Origin: Pseudomonas sp. UBA2684
GTDB lineage: Bacteria; Pseudomonadota; Gammaproteobacteria; Pseudomonadales; Pseudomonadaceae
Direction: 5' to 3'
NCBI GenBank assembly: GCA_002354655.1
Contig: DELY01000031.1
Location: 1-62,976, forward strand
DNA length: 62,976 nucleotides
The notes under the pieces are model-generated. The model ran no database searches. It saw only the letters and a program-made list of their open reading frames with translations, and had not been told where the DNA came from. Positions within the stretch are counted from its first letter, which is position 1. Every line of letters starts with the position of its first letter. The position numbers and the translations under genes are program-made. Below are positions 36,539 to 47,074 of this stretch, piece by piece.

Positions 36539-37276
36539 ATGCACCGCTTATGCCTGCCCATCACCCTATGCTTCAGCTTGTTCACCGCCAACACGGCGCT
36601 GGCGCAGACCTTCAAGGTTGGCGTCGAGCTGCAACCCTACCTGCCCTTCTACGCCATGCAGGACGGCGAATACCGCGGCTATGCCCGCGAACTGCTGGAT
36701 GCCTTCGCCGCCGACCAGGGCCACCGCTTCATCTATGTCGCGCTGCCGGTCAAACGCCTGCTTAGCGACTTTCTCGCCGCCAAGCTCGACTTCAAATTCC
36801 CCGACCACCCGCAGTGGAATGCCGAGCAGAAACACGGCCAGCGCATTCACTACAGCCAAGCGGCCGCGCCCTACATCGACGGCGTGCTGGTGCCGCGCGG
36901 CCAGCTCGGTAAAGGCCGGCAGCGCATCAAGATGCTCGGTACCCAGCTCGGCTTCACACCCTGGCCGTACCTGGCGGAACTGGAAAGCGGGCAGATGTCG
37001 CTGACCCAGAACAACCGCATCGACTCACTGCTGCGCATGGCCTTGTCGGGGCGCGTCGATGCGGTGTATCTGAACCCGCTGGTGGCGCGTTACGCGCTCA
37101 GGGCCGAAGGCTTGCCGGACGACGCACTGGTCTTCGACCCGGCACTGCCGCACGTCGACGACCATTACTACCTGTCCAGCCAACGGCACCCTGAGGTGAT
37201 CGCCGCGTTCGATGCGTTTCTGCGCAGCCAACCGGCGCTGCTACGCCGGCTCAAGCACAAATACGCCATCGACTAG
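36539..37276 (+). CDS. Periplasmic solute-binding protein (family 3-like)
   Basis: 245 residues with a signal peptide (CLPITLCFSLFTANTALAQ). The mature part has the small SBP_bac_3 layout: FKVGVELQPYLPFYAMQDGEYRGYARELLDAFA, RLLSDFLAAKLDFKFPDHPQW, YIDGVLVPRGQ, LGTQLGFTPWPYLAELESGQM, NNRIDSLLRMALSGRVDAVYLNP. No ABC permease adjoins it, so it may be a stand-alone ligand sensor or a partner of a distant transporter. The ligand is unknown. Confidence 0.72.
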   Translation: MHRLCLPITLCFSLFTANTALAQTFKVGVELQPYLPFYAMQDGEYRGYARELLDAFAADQGHRFIYVALPVKRLLSDFLAAKLDFKFPDHPQWNAEQKHGQRIHYSQAAAPYIDGVLVPRGQLGKGRQRIKMLGTQLGFTPWPYLAELESGQMSLTQNNRIDSLLRMALSGRVDAVYLNPLVARYALRAEGLPDDALVFDPALPHVDDHYYLSSQRHPEVIAAFDAFLRSQPALLRRLKHKYAID

Positions 37277-37369
37277 GCGGCATCCCGGCGACCTGTCGCA
37301 TGCAGAAGTCGTGCGGTTGTCGGAGCGGCTTTTCGGCGAAAAATGTCGAACCCCGAACCGCTTTCGTGG

Positions 37370-38590
37370 CTAGCCCAGGGAGCCTTGGGCCTCGATGGGC
37401 GGGCGGCTGCGTTGCCCGCTAAGCACCCGCGAACGACGCTTCTTCGCCCAGATGATCAGGCCGGTCAGCGACAACCCGGCTACCGCCAGGCCCAGCAACG
37501 ACACCAGAATGCGCCCCGGCATACCGAGGATGCGCCCGGAGTGCAGGGGGAACTGCGCCTGCATAAAGATATCCCCGGCACTGCCAGTGCCCGGAATCTG
37601 CGTGCCCGCCAACGCACCGCTCTGCCCGTCCAGGTACAACCAGGGATTACCCAGGCCGCCATCGCCGTGGTCGTTTTCCGCGGTGTAGAAGCCCACGCCG
37701 TAAATATCGAACTCCGGCGAGTAGAACACCCCGCCCGCGGGCTTCTCCACGCCCAGACGCGCGGCCTCTGCGGCCGCCAGACTGACCGCTGCGGCGCGGC
37801 TGATGCCGGGCTGCGGCTGCTGATCGAGGCTGACCGGGGTGCGGCTGGCGAACGGGCTGGGGGTCAGTGGCGAGAACAGCTCGACCAGCGGCCGCGTCAC
37901 CTGCACGTTGAGGTTCATCGACACCGAGGTCACCGCCAGGATCAGCAGCAAGCCCCAGATCCACACACCGCCGGAACGGTGCAGATCGAAGTTGAGTTTG
38001 TAGCCACCCTGCTGCCAGCGAAAGGCGAACGACTTGCGCCAGGCCCGCCAGCTGGGAAAGGACAGCCAGAGGGCGATAAAGGCGTCCAGGGTCCAGACAA
38101 TCGCCACGATGCCGAACAGCAGAATGCCCAGTTCGATACCGAAACCATCGGGGATATGCAGGCTGTAATGCAGCTTGTAGAGGAACGGCATGAGGTTTTC
38201 CCGGCTCAGCGACACAGCGCCCCACATCCGTCGCCCCTGTTCCTCGCCGGTTACCGGATCGAGGGCCACCTGATTGAAGTCCAGCTCATAGGCCTTGCCG
38301 GTGGCCGGGTCGACCCGTGGGTTGACGCTGACGCCGAAGGCGTGACCGGGCTCGGTATACAGCGGCATAAAACCGACTTGCAGACGCGGGTCACGCGCCT
38401 CCAGCTGCGCCGCCAAGGCGTGCGGCGTTTGCGCCGGCCCCTCGCTACGCGCTTCGAACAACTGTGGGTTAAGCCATTCGTCGATCTCGTGATCCCAGGA
38501 GATCACCGCGCCGGTGAGCCCGGAGACGAACAGGAACACGGCGATAAACAGGCCGAACCAACGATGCAGATGAACCAGAGTGGAACGCAT
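37370..38590 (-). CDS. PepSY-domain inner-membrane protein (siderophore/iron reductase type)
   Basis: 406 residues. Membrane segments are at ~10-32 (FGLFIAVFLFVSGLTGAVI), ~145-175 (ELGILLFGIVAIVWTLDAFIALWL), ~200-222 (SGGVWIWGLLLILAVTSVSM) and ~360-382 (VSLLGLAVAGLSLTGLIIW). Two periplasmic PepSY parts lie between, and conserved His residues are in HLHRWFG, LHYSLHIPDGFG and FDLHRSGG. Such PiuB/FoxB-like proteins reduce or process iron-siderophores after uptake. It starts 61 bp after the TonB receptor, in the same direction, so the two form one iron-uptake unit. Confidence 0.85.
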   Translation of the reverse strand: MRSTLVHLHRWFGLFIAVFLFVSGLTGAVISWDHEIDEWLNPQLFEARSEGPAQTPHALAAQLEARDPRLQVGFMPLYTEPGHAFGVSVNPRVDPATGKAYELDFNQVALDPVTGEEQGRRMWGAVSLSRENLMPFLYKLHYSLHIPDGFGIELGILLFGIVAIVWTLDAFIALWLSFPSWRAWRKSFAFRWQQGGYKLNFDLHRSGGVWIWGLLLILAVTSVSMNLNVQVTRPLVELFSPLTPSPFASRTPVSLDQQPQPGISRAAAVSLAAAEAARLGVEKPAGGVFYSPEFDIYGVGFYTAENDHGDGGLGNPWLYLDGQSGALAGTQIPGTGSAGDIFMQAQFPLHSGRILGMPGRILVSLLGLAVAGLSLTGLIIWAKKRRSRVLSGQRSRPPIEAQGSLG

Positions 38591-38651
38591 GGGCTATCTC
38601 GTCACGGTATACGACAGCCAGTCCCGGGCGCGCCCGGGCCGGCCGGCTTTC

Positions 38652-40769
38652 TTAGTATTTCCAGCTGACTGTCATGCTGGCGTTGCGCGGGGCGGCATAG
38701 AAACCTTGCTCCCAATACAGGCTGGATAGGTACTTCTCATCGGTCAGGTTGTTAAGGTTGGCCGAAATGCTCCAGTTCGGGTCGATGTCGTAAGCCGCCA
38801 TCAGGCCGACCAGGGCGTAGTCGTCTTGCTCGATCCGCCCGGCACTACCATCGGGCAGGGTCACGGCACGGTAGATATCGTCCTGCCAGCTCAGGTTCGC
38901 GCCCACCTTCAGCTGCGGCATTTGTGGAATGCGGTAGACAGTGGAAGCACGCAGCATGTGCTTCGGCGCATAAGTGCGGCCATGGCTATGGTCCGCATTC
39001 TGAATGTCGACATAGGTGTAGCCACCCATGACCTGCAAGCCTGGTAGCACCTCGCCGGACACTTCCAGCTCGTAGCCTTCGCTCAGGTAGTCGACGCCAT
39101 CGTAGATCTGCTTGCCGCTGACCAGATCGAAGCCTACAGACTCGGCGACGTTGGACTGCTTGGTCTTGAACACCGCAGCGGAAACATTCAGCCTGTCGTC
39201 GAGCAACTCACCCTTGATGCCCACCTCGTAGTTCTCGCCCTGGATCGGGTCCAGGCGCTTGAGGCTGCTGCCTTCTTCCTTTTGCGGGTTGAATATTTCG
39301 GTATAACTGGCATAGACCGAGTAGTGCTCGGTCAGGTCATAGACCAGGCCGGCGTAGGGCAGGATGGTGTCATCTTTGCGCGTGCGGTCCTGACCGTAGG
39401 AAAAGCCTTCGGTCTTCAGCTCGATCGAGCGGGCACCGGCGATAAAACTGAGCTGATCGGTCAGGCTGAAGCGCGCCGCCGAATACAAGCTCTTCTGCTT
39501 GTCCTCATACTCGCCGCCGTTTGAGCTTCCCCAGACTGCCGGCTTGGGGAAAGCCCCGTTATAGATGTCATCCGAAGGCACGGCGACGAAGACTCCAGGA
39601 ATATAGCGCGACAGCTCTTCCACCTCGGACTTGTACCAGTTGGCCCCCAGCACCAGTTCGTGCTCGCGTCCGGCCAGGCTGAACGGGCCACCGATAGACG
39701 CATCGACGATCCATTGGTGGATATCGGCCGAATACTGTGACGGATAGCCGAAGAGTCCTTCCCCACTCACCGCATCCGGGGTACCGAAGACGTAGAACAG
39801 CTCCGAGTCGCTCTGCTTCTTCACGTAGCTAACACTTCCCTTGGCCTGCCAATCATTGGCGAAGCGGTGAGTCAGTTCGGTGAAAGTGCGCTCCTCCTGA
39901 TTATTCCACCAAGACCAGTCAGCGGCAGTACTGGTCGAGCGCGACAGATGGGTCGGATTGCCCACCGAGTCAAACAGCGGCAGGGCACCCCACATCGGGC
40001 TGTTGGCGTTGTTCTTGTCCAGGCTGTAGCCAATGGAAAACAGCGTGTCGGCGCTCAGGTCGGCTTCGAGTACGCCGTAGAACACGTGCTTCTCTCGCGA
40101 GTAGCGGTCGAGGTAGGAGTTCTTATTCTCGTGGGCATAGACCGCACGCCCGCGGATATTGCCCTCATCAGTCAACGCCCCAGAAACGTCGGTCTGGATG
40201 CGGCGCTTGTCCCAAGAGCCGGCGGTCAGATCGACACGCGCTTGGGGTTCAAGGGTCGGGCGCTTGCGCACGAAGTTGACGGTGGCGGATGGGTTGCCGC
40301 TGCCACTCATCAGGCCATTGGCGCCGCGCAACACCTCAATACGCTCGAACGGAGCGATGTCGACGGCACCATCCTGGTTACCGGAAGAGAACGGGATGCC
40401 GACACCGTCGAACTGGAAGTTGGTGATATCGAAACCGCGCGAGGTGAAGTAGGTGCGGTCGGTCTCAATCTCTTCAACGGTGATGCCGGGGGTAAATTTC
40501 AGCACGTCGTTGATGCTGTTGAGCTGGAAGTCATCGATCTGCGCGCCAGTGATGGTGGAGACCGACTGCGGGGTCTGCCGCGGCGTCAGCTCAAGCTTGG
40601 TCGCGGCACTGCTCGGCGCGGCCTTGTAGCTGTCCGGTTGGTCGCTGTCGGCGCTGCCGATGACGGTTTGCGCATCGAGCTGTACGGCTTGGCTGTCGGC
40701 GGCCAGGGCCTGGTTGAAACTGCACGCAGCGGCGACGGCCACCGCCAGATGGGTCTTTCTGGAAAACAC
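38652..40769 (-). CDS. TonB-dependent siderophore receptor (FhuE-like)
   Basis: 705 residues from a GTG at 40769, chosen because GGGAG lies 6 nt upstream and the product begins directly with a signal peptide (KTHLAVAVAAACSFNQALA). ATG codons at 40808 or 40865 would add an N-terminal extension. The plug (~60-170) has TPRQTPQSVSTITGAQIDDF and the TSRGFDITNFQFDGVGIPF block typical of FhuE/FpvA-type receptors. The barrel follows and ends with Tyr at SMTVSWKY, the outer-membrane terminal aromatic. It imports a ferric siderophore, perhaps a hydroxamate, with the PepSY protein. Two Fur-like sites are upstream. Confidence 0.88.
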   Translation of the reverse strand: MFSRKTHLAVAVAAACSFNQALAADSQAVQLDAQTVIGSADSDQPDSYKAAPSSAATKLELTPRQTPQSVSTITGAQIDDFQLNSINDVLKFTPGITVEEIETDRTYFTSRGFDITNFQFDGVGIPFSSGNQDGAVDIAPFERIEVLRGANGLMSGSGNPSATVNFVRKRPTLEPQARVDLTAGSWDKRRIQTDVSGALTDEGNIRGRAVYAHENKNSYLDRYSREKHVFYGVLEADLSADTLFSIGYSLDKNNANSPMWGALPLFDSVGNPTHLSRSTSTAADWSWWNNQEERTFTELTHRFANDWQAKGSVSYVKKQSDSELFYVFGTPDAVSGEGLFGYPSQYSADIHQWIVDASIGGPFSLAGREHELVLGANWYKSEVEELSRYIPGVFVAVPSDDIYNGAFPKPAVWGSSNGGEYEDKQKSLYSAARFSLTDQLSFIAGARSIELKTEGFSYGQDRTRKDDTILPYAGLVYDLTEHYSVYASYTEIFNPQKEEGSSLKRLDPIQGENYEVGIKGELLDDRLNVSAAVFKTKQSNVAESVGFDLVSGKQIYDGVDYLSEGYELEVSGEVLPGLQVMGGYTYVDIQNADHSHGRTYAPKHMLRASTVYRIPQMPQLKVGANLSWQDDIYRAVTLPDGSAGRIEQDDYALVGLMAAYDIDPNWSISANLNNLTDEKYLSSLYWEQGFYAAPRNASMTVSWKY

Positions 40770-40865
40770 GGAACTCTCCCAATTCGCGATCGAATGACCT
40801 GCGTTCATCCCTGACTGCAGAGGTGCCTCACTGGCATGCATGGCCATGGGCGGAAACGCCCACAT

Positions 40866-40884
40866 GCAAATGCTAATAATTATC
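40866..40884. promoter_or_regulatory. Candidate Fur box 1
   Basis: GCAAATGCTAATAATTATC matches the 19-bp Fur consensus GATAATGATAATCATTATC at 15 positions. It is about 100 bp upstream of the receptor start codon. Confidence 0.7.
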
Positions 40885-40927
40885 GGATAGATTTTCGCAG
40901 CAGAGAAGCGCAGCCGTCAATGCAATT

Positions 40928-40946
40928 GAGGCTGATTATCATTTAA
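40928..40946. promoter_or_regulatory. Candidate Fur box 2 (weaker)
   Basis: GAGGCTGATTATCATTTAA matches 12 of 19 Fur positions, with a good TGATTATCATT core. It may be a second, distal Fur contact. The rest of 40770-41125 holds no gene that I can support. Confidence 0.45.
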
Positions 40947-41125
40947 TTTATTCTGATGCGCGCCGCCGCGTGAGCGAGCTCAAGCCGCCGGACGATGGCC
41001 CCGCGGGTTTGCCAGCGGCCAAACCGCGCGGCGGCAGATATGCCCTACTCCAGCGGCGCTGGTGCCTACGCCGATCAACGCGCTAGCAGGCCATTTTTAA
41101 CGCCGTATCGGCAACGTAGGTAGTT

Positions 41126-41653
41126 TTAGCGCGGTTGCAACGCGCCACAATCGGCCGCGACCCAGTGCGCATGCGACTCCATGCGGCCGCTCTGCTGCCC
41201 AGCCGCGGTGGCGAAGGTGCCGCTGACCGTGGTGACAAAGGCTTTATCGCTGACAAACCGCGTTTCACCTTCGCCCTGGGCCTGCGGGCAAGTGAAGCGG
41301 AACTTCCATAGCTGCGCGCTGCGCTCGGTGATGGTCTGGCTACAACCGGACTGCGGGTCTTGCAGCGGAATGTCCTGGGCCGCGACTTGCGCCTCGCTCA
41401 TGCACACCTGCACACCCTGCCCGTGGATCTGCACGCCCTGCTTGGCCATCATCTGCTCCATCATCTGGCGCTGTTCGGCCGGCAGGTTTTTCAGCTGTTC
41501 AAGCATCATGTCCATCGCGGGCAATGCCTGACCGTCGACCTGCATATTCTGCGCACGGATCTCCCAGAGACCGGGCTGAATCGGCTGAGCCATGGCGGCA
41601 ACGGGCAACAGGCAGAGGCCGAGAAACAGCGAATGCACCGATGGATTACGCAT
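41126..41653 (-). CDS. DUF3617 exported protein
   Basis: 175 residues with a signal peptide (LFLGLCLLPVAAMAQ). The mature part has the DUF3617 pattern: QPGLWEIRAQNMQVDGQ, a Met/Gln-rich helix (MMLEQLKNLPAEQRQMMEQMM), VCMSEAQVA, GCSQTI, KFRFTCP and GTFATAAGQQSGRMESHAHWV. The paired Cys residues probably form disulfides in the periplasm. Function unknown; it appears monocistronic. Confidence 0.85.
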   Translation of the reverse strand: MRNPSVHSLFLGLCLLPVAAMAQPIQPGLWEIRAQNMQVDGQALPAMDMMLEQLKNLPAEQRQMMEQMMAKQGVQIHGQGVQVCMSEAQVAAQDIPLQDPQSGCSQTITERSAQLWKFRFTCPQAQGEGETRFVSDKAFVTTVSGTFATAAGQQSGRMESHAHWVAADCGALQPR

Positions 41654-41745
41654 GACAACGCTCCCGCCCGACGGCCGATAGTGGCCTGAGCAGTTTAGAC
41701 CGCCGCACCGCCCCTACAGCGCCGGCCGCTGGTCGAATCGCGCGC

Positions 41746-42249
41746 TTACTCGCCAGTGCTTTGCTCGTCATACACCCGCAGGCCGCGCGCCTGGTAGTTG
41801 GCCAGCGCGCTGGGGTGGTCGAGGCTGCAGGTGTGCACCCAGACCCGCGTGGTGCCCGGCCAGGCCCAGGCCGATTGCAAGGCGTGACTCAGCAGCGGGC
41901 CGCCGAACCCCTGGCCGAAGAAGGCCGCGGCCAGGCCGAAATAGAGAATTTCCACCACGCCCTCGGCATCGCGCAGCAGCTCGTAATAACCGGCCACCGC
42001 GCCCTGGTGGTAGGCCACCCAGGTGCGGTGCTCGGGTTGCTCGATCAGCTCGCGCCACTGCGCGTCAGTCCAACTCAGTTTGTCGGTCCACTGCCAGGGC
42101 TCGCCGACCAGTTGGTAGAGAAAACGGTTGAGCTGGAACTGTTTGAGCTGGCACTCGACCACGCTCAAGTCCGCCGGCAGCGGCTTGCCGCGAATCTGTG
42201 TGGGGTCCTGCATATCCAGGTAATAGGTGATGGTGCCGCGTTCGCTCAT
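41746..42249 (-). CDS. GNAT-family N-acetyltransferase
   Basis: 167 residues from the ATG at 42249, which has GGGAAGG upstream. GNAT motifs are WVAYHQGAVAGYYELL (strand 4), VEILYFGLAAAFFGQGFGGPLLSHAL (the acetyl-CoA pyrophosphate loop Q-x-x-G-x-G/A is GQGFGG) and RVWVHTCSLDHPSALANYQARGLRVYDE at the C-terminus. It acetylates an unknown amine. An ATG at 42321 would add 24 residues with no family similarity. Confidence 0.83.
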   Translation of the reverse strand: MSERGTITYYLDMQDPTQIRGKPLPADLSVVECQLKQFQLNRFLYQLVGEPWQWTDKLSWTDAQWRELIEQPEHRTWVAYHQGAVAGYYELLRDAEGVVEILYFGLAAAFFGQGFGGPLLSHALQSAWAWPGTTRVWVHTCSLDHPSALANYQARGLRVYDEQSTGE

Positions 42250-42630
42250 GACCTTCCCGCCAGCTGCACAGAGGCCCCATAGCCCTCTGCAAACGCCGTA
42301 GGCTAAAGGACGTAAGCCCACCCAGCAATAGTCTACAAGCCGTTGCAGCCCTGTGTGCTAGCCGTCGCCGGATGGGTTTCTCAGCGCCAGCAGCGGCTGG
42401 CATCCGCTCACCTGACAGCCAGCAAAGCCCTACAACATGAAAGGGACAGCATGCCTGGGCTACCAGGCCAAGAGCAGAAAACAGCTCATTACAGATTGCC
42501 GGGATGCGCGTGCAATCATCCTGACAACTTACATTTAGCCGAAGATAAATTTACACATGGACGATAGAATACTTCCATCTGTACGACTGCTTACTTACTC
42601 TTGGCCGCATTCCCTCAAAGGCTTCGCCAC
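42250..42630. other. Intergenic region between GNAT and DUF4143 genes
   Basis: About 380 bp. It is less GC-biased than its neighbours toward its right end (ACTTACATTTAGCCGAAGATAAATTTACAC, split here as a description only). It contains a partial GTAGGC motif near 42298 but no full palindrome and no gene I can support. The change in composition suggests the left border of an acquired segment. Confidence 0.45.
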
Positions 42631-43914
42631 ATGCAATACAGCAGATACTCGGAAGCGGCATTGCGCGAGGCGTTGCAGGACACCCCCGTTGTTCTGATTC
42701 ATGGCTCGCGGCAGTGCGGAAAAACCACGCTGGCTCAAACAATTGGGATGGAACTGGGCTACCACTACATCAGCTTTGACGACGACAACCAGTTGCAAGC
42801 AGCCAAGGCTGACCCGGTGGGTTTTGTCCAGAGCCTGCCGAAAAAAACCATACTGGATGAAATTCAGCGCGTACCTGAACTATTCACCAGCCTCAAAGCC
42901 AGCGTCGATCAAGACAGACAACCGGGGCGCTTCATCCTGACCGGCTCTGCCAACGTCCTGCTGCTGCCCAAGCTAGCCGACTCCCTGGCTGGTCGCATGG
43001 AAATTCTCCGTCTGCGTCCACTGGCCCAATGCGAAATCGCCGGCCAAAGGCCCATCTTCCTCGAACAGCTATTCCGGGGGGATTTCAGCGCAGCCACCCA
43101 GCGCACGGCCTTCCCGCGGTTGGGGGAAGCGCTGGCCGGGATACTCTGCCAAGGCGGTTACCCCGCCGCCATCGCACGCCGCATCGAGAAACGGCGATCG
43201 GCCTGGTATCAGGACTACATCACCACCCTGATTCAACGAGACGTGCAGGACATCGCCAAGATCCGCAACTTGGACAGCCTGCCCAGGTTGCTGGCCCTGG
43301 CAGCCAGCCAGACAGCTCGGCTGTTCAACTCGGCAGACCTGGCCTCGCCCTTCGCCATCAGCCGCCCGACCATCCGCGAATACCTGGCACTACTGGAGCA
43401 GATCTTCCTGATCGAACAGTTGCAACCCTGGCACAGCAACCGACTCAGCCGCCTGATCAAAACACCGAAAATGCACCTGGCCGATACCGGACTGGCCTGC
43501 GCCCTGCTGGGCGTGAACAGCAAAACCCTGTGGCAAGACAAAGCCTTGCTAGGCCAACTACTGGAAACCTTTATCTATCAGGAGTTGCGCAAATACGCGG
43601 ACTGGCACGACAACGACCTGAGATTCCATCACTTCCGCAACAAGGATCAGGTGGAGGTTGACATCCTCATCGAACAGGGTCGACAACTGGCAGCCATCGA
43701 AGTCAAAGCTGCCGCCACGATTACCCAAGGCGATTTCAAAGGCCTGAAAAAACTCAAGGACGCCTGCGGGGAGCAGTTCGCAGCCGGCGTAGTGTTCTAC
43801 GACGGAACCAGCATCCTGCCCTTCGGTGAACGGCTGTTTGCCGTGCCAATCAGCATCCTGATACCACACGCGACCACTGCAAACGCGCCACAATACTTTC
43901 ACGACAAGGCTTGA
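42631..43914 (+). CDS. AAA+ ATPase with DUF4143 domain
   Basis: 427 residues. The N-terminal ATPase has Walker A HGSRQCGKTTLAQTI, Walker B TILDEIQRVPELF and sensor FILTGSANVLLLP. The C-terminal DUF4143 part has FAISRPTIREYLALLEQIFLIEQL, LADTGLACALLG, LLETFIYQELRKYA and the PD-(D/E)xK-like end RNKDQVEVDILIEQGRQLAAIEVKAA. These ATPases are common in genomic islands and may be DNA-repair or toxin-antitoxin-like elements, but their role is not settled. I start at the ATG at 42631, which has AAAGG upstream, rather than an in-frame TTG at 42601. It abuts a helicase relic. Confidence 0.85.
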   Translation: MQYSRYSEAALREALQDTPVVLIHGSRQCGKTTLAQTIGMELGYHYISFDDDNQLQAAKADPVGFVQSLPKKTILDEIQRVPELFTSLKASVDQDRQPGRFILTGSANVLLLPKLADSLAGRMEILRLRPLAQCEIAGQRPIFLEQLFRGDFSAATQRTAFPRLGEALAGILCQGGYPAAIARRIEKRRSAWYQDYITTLIQRDVQDIAKIRNLDSLPRLLALAASQTARLFNSADLASPFAISRPTIREYLALLEQIFLIEQLQPWHSNRLSRLIKTPKMHLADTGLACALLGVNSKTLWQDKALLGQLLETFIYQELRKYADWHDNDLRFHHFRNKDQVEVDILIEQGRQLAAIEVKAAATITQGDFKGLKKLKDACGEQFAAGVVFYDGTSILPFGERLFAVPISILIPHATTANAPQYFHDKA

Positions 43915-44346
43915 GCCCCAGAAGCCAGGCAGGCCGTGAGCTGGGCGAATTGCACGTCGACTATGAAAACGTGCCCATGTATGCCGGTGTGAAAATAGAC
44001 ACCGGCAATAAACCACTAACCGATGCGGACTATCGCGTCGAGCAGATGAAGTACGGCAAAAAGGCTAAAGACAAAGACCTACTACAACTCGCGCATCACC
44101 GTCACCGGCATTCCGCTGGCAGCCTACGCCTATGTGGTCAACGGAAAACCGGCGCTGGACTGGGTGGTAGAGCGGCAGTCCGTGAGAACCGATAAGGCCA
44201 GCGGTATCGTCAACGACGCCAACGACTGGGCCATTGAAACCATGGGCAATCCTCGATACCCGCTGGAGCTGTTCCTGCGCGTCATCACCGTCAGCCTGGA
44301 AACCCTGAAAATCGTCAACGCCCTACCCACGCTGGATATCGATTGA
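43911..44346 (+). pseudogene. Relic: C-terminal end of a large restriction-type DEAD/DEAH helicase, frameshifted
   Basis: Two frames together spell the C-terminus of large island helicases (type ISP / predicted helicase family). The first frame gives QAGRELGELHVDYENVPMYAGVKI and KPLTDADYRVEQMKYGKK. From about 44075 a +1 shift moves to the second frame: TYYNSRITVTGIPLAAYAYVVNG, KPALDWVVERQSV, DKASGIVNDANDWAIETMG and NPRYPLELFLRVITVSLETLK. The ~1000-residue N-terminal part is missing, replaced by the DUF4143 gene. It is a dead remnant, not expressed as a functional protein. Confidence 0.82.
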
Positions 44347-44402
44347 GTACGGGCTGGCGCGCAAGGGCTCGTCTTTGCCAATGCGCCAGGCCAAACGAAC
44401 AA

Positions 44403-44432
44403 AACCCCCACCGGCAACGCCAGATGGGGGTT
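44403..44432. terminator. Hairpin between helicase relic and DUF1850 gene
   Basis: AACCCCCA (44403-44410) and TGGGGGTT (44425-44432) form an 8-bp stem with a 14-nt loop. The A-run on one side and T on the other suggest a bidirectional terminator for the TRAP operon and the relic. Confidence 0.65.
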
Positions 44433-44478
44433 CTCCTCTACAGCAGCCAGGGCTTGTGGCCCGGGAGCGGACGTGGCT

Positions 44479-44894
44479 TTAGCCGTCGTCCTGGCCGGCA
44501 GCAGATGCCGGGGAGCTCAGCTCACAGCTCCAGAGTTCCAACGCCGGCTGGGTCGCTTGTGGCGGGCCGAGCCATTCACTCATCGAGTGGCAACGCTGGT
44601 TAAAACACAGTTGATAATCCCCGGCCTCGGGGGTTCGCCCCAAGCGCAAGGGTTGCAGGGGCGGTAGCTGGCGCTGGTAGTGCCAACTGCCCTCACGCAG
44701 TTCGGCATCGGCTGGAATTTCCATGCCGGCGCCTGAACCCTTGACCCGCGCCTCGCCGAGCAACAAGCCCTCGGCGCTGACACGGTAATCTTCTTCCCAG
44801 CGCACCTTCTCGATGGTGTGCTGCCACGCCAGGGTAAAGGCCGGTATGGGCAGCTCTGCCCATACCGCACCGGCCAACCCCAGGCACAGTCCAA

Positions 44895-44898
<4 letters not shown>
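44479..44898 (-). CDS. DUF1850 protein of the TAXI-TRAP operon
   Basis: 139 residues with an N-terminal signal (IGLCLGLAGAVWAELPIPA). DUF1850 markers are AFTLAWQHTIEKVRWEEDYRV, LLLGEARVKGSGAGMEIPADA and DYQLCFNQRCHSMSEWL (paired Cys). DUF1850 genes almost always follow TAXI-type fused TRAP permeases; the protein may assist the transporter in the periplasm. Its ATG overlaps the permease stop by 4 bp (ATGA), so translation is coupled. Confidence 0.88.
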
Positions 44899-46922
<2,024 letters not shown>

Positions 46923-47024
46923 GGAGCGGATGCCCTCGTTACAACATCGATAACACCAGAGTCGCCAACAAAACCTGCCGTGGCAGGCACGCCGGTTTTA
47001 TTTGCAACTCTAGAAATAGAAGGG

Positions 47025-47057
47025 CCGCGTAGGATGGGTCGGCCCCATCCTACGCGG
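47025..47057. repeat. Compact CCGCGTAGGATGGG palindrome inside the TRAP operon
   Basis: CCGCGTAGGATGGG (47025-47038), 5-nt loop, CCCATCCTACGCGG (47044-47057) is a perfect 14-bp hairpin. It lies between the TAXI gene stop and the permease start, so it will appear in the mRNA and could protect the abundant binding-protein part. Confidence 0.9.
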
Positions 47058-47074
47058 CAAACCCTTCAGCAGCC

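Noticed and set aside
42601-42630. TTG start 10 codons upstream for the DUF4143 gene
   Set aside because: The ATG at 42631 has a better ribosome site (AAAGG) and fits the family N-terminus.
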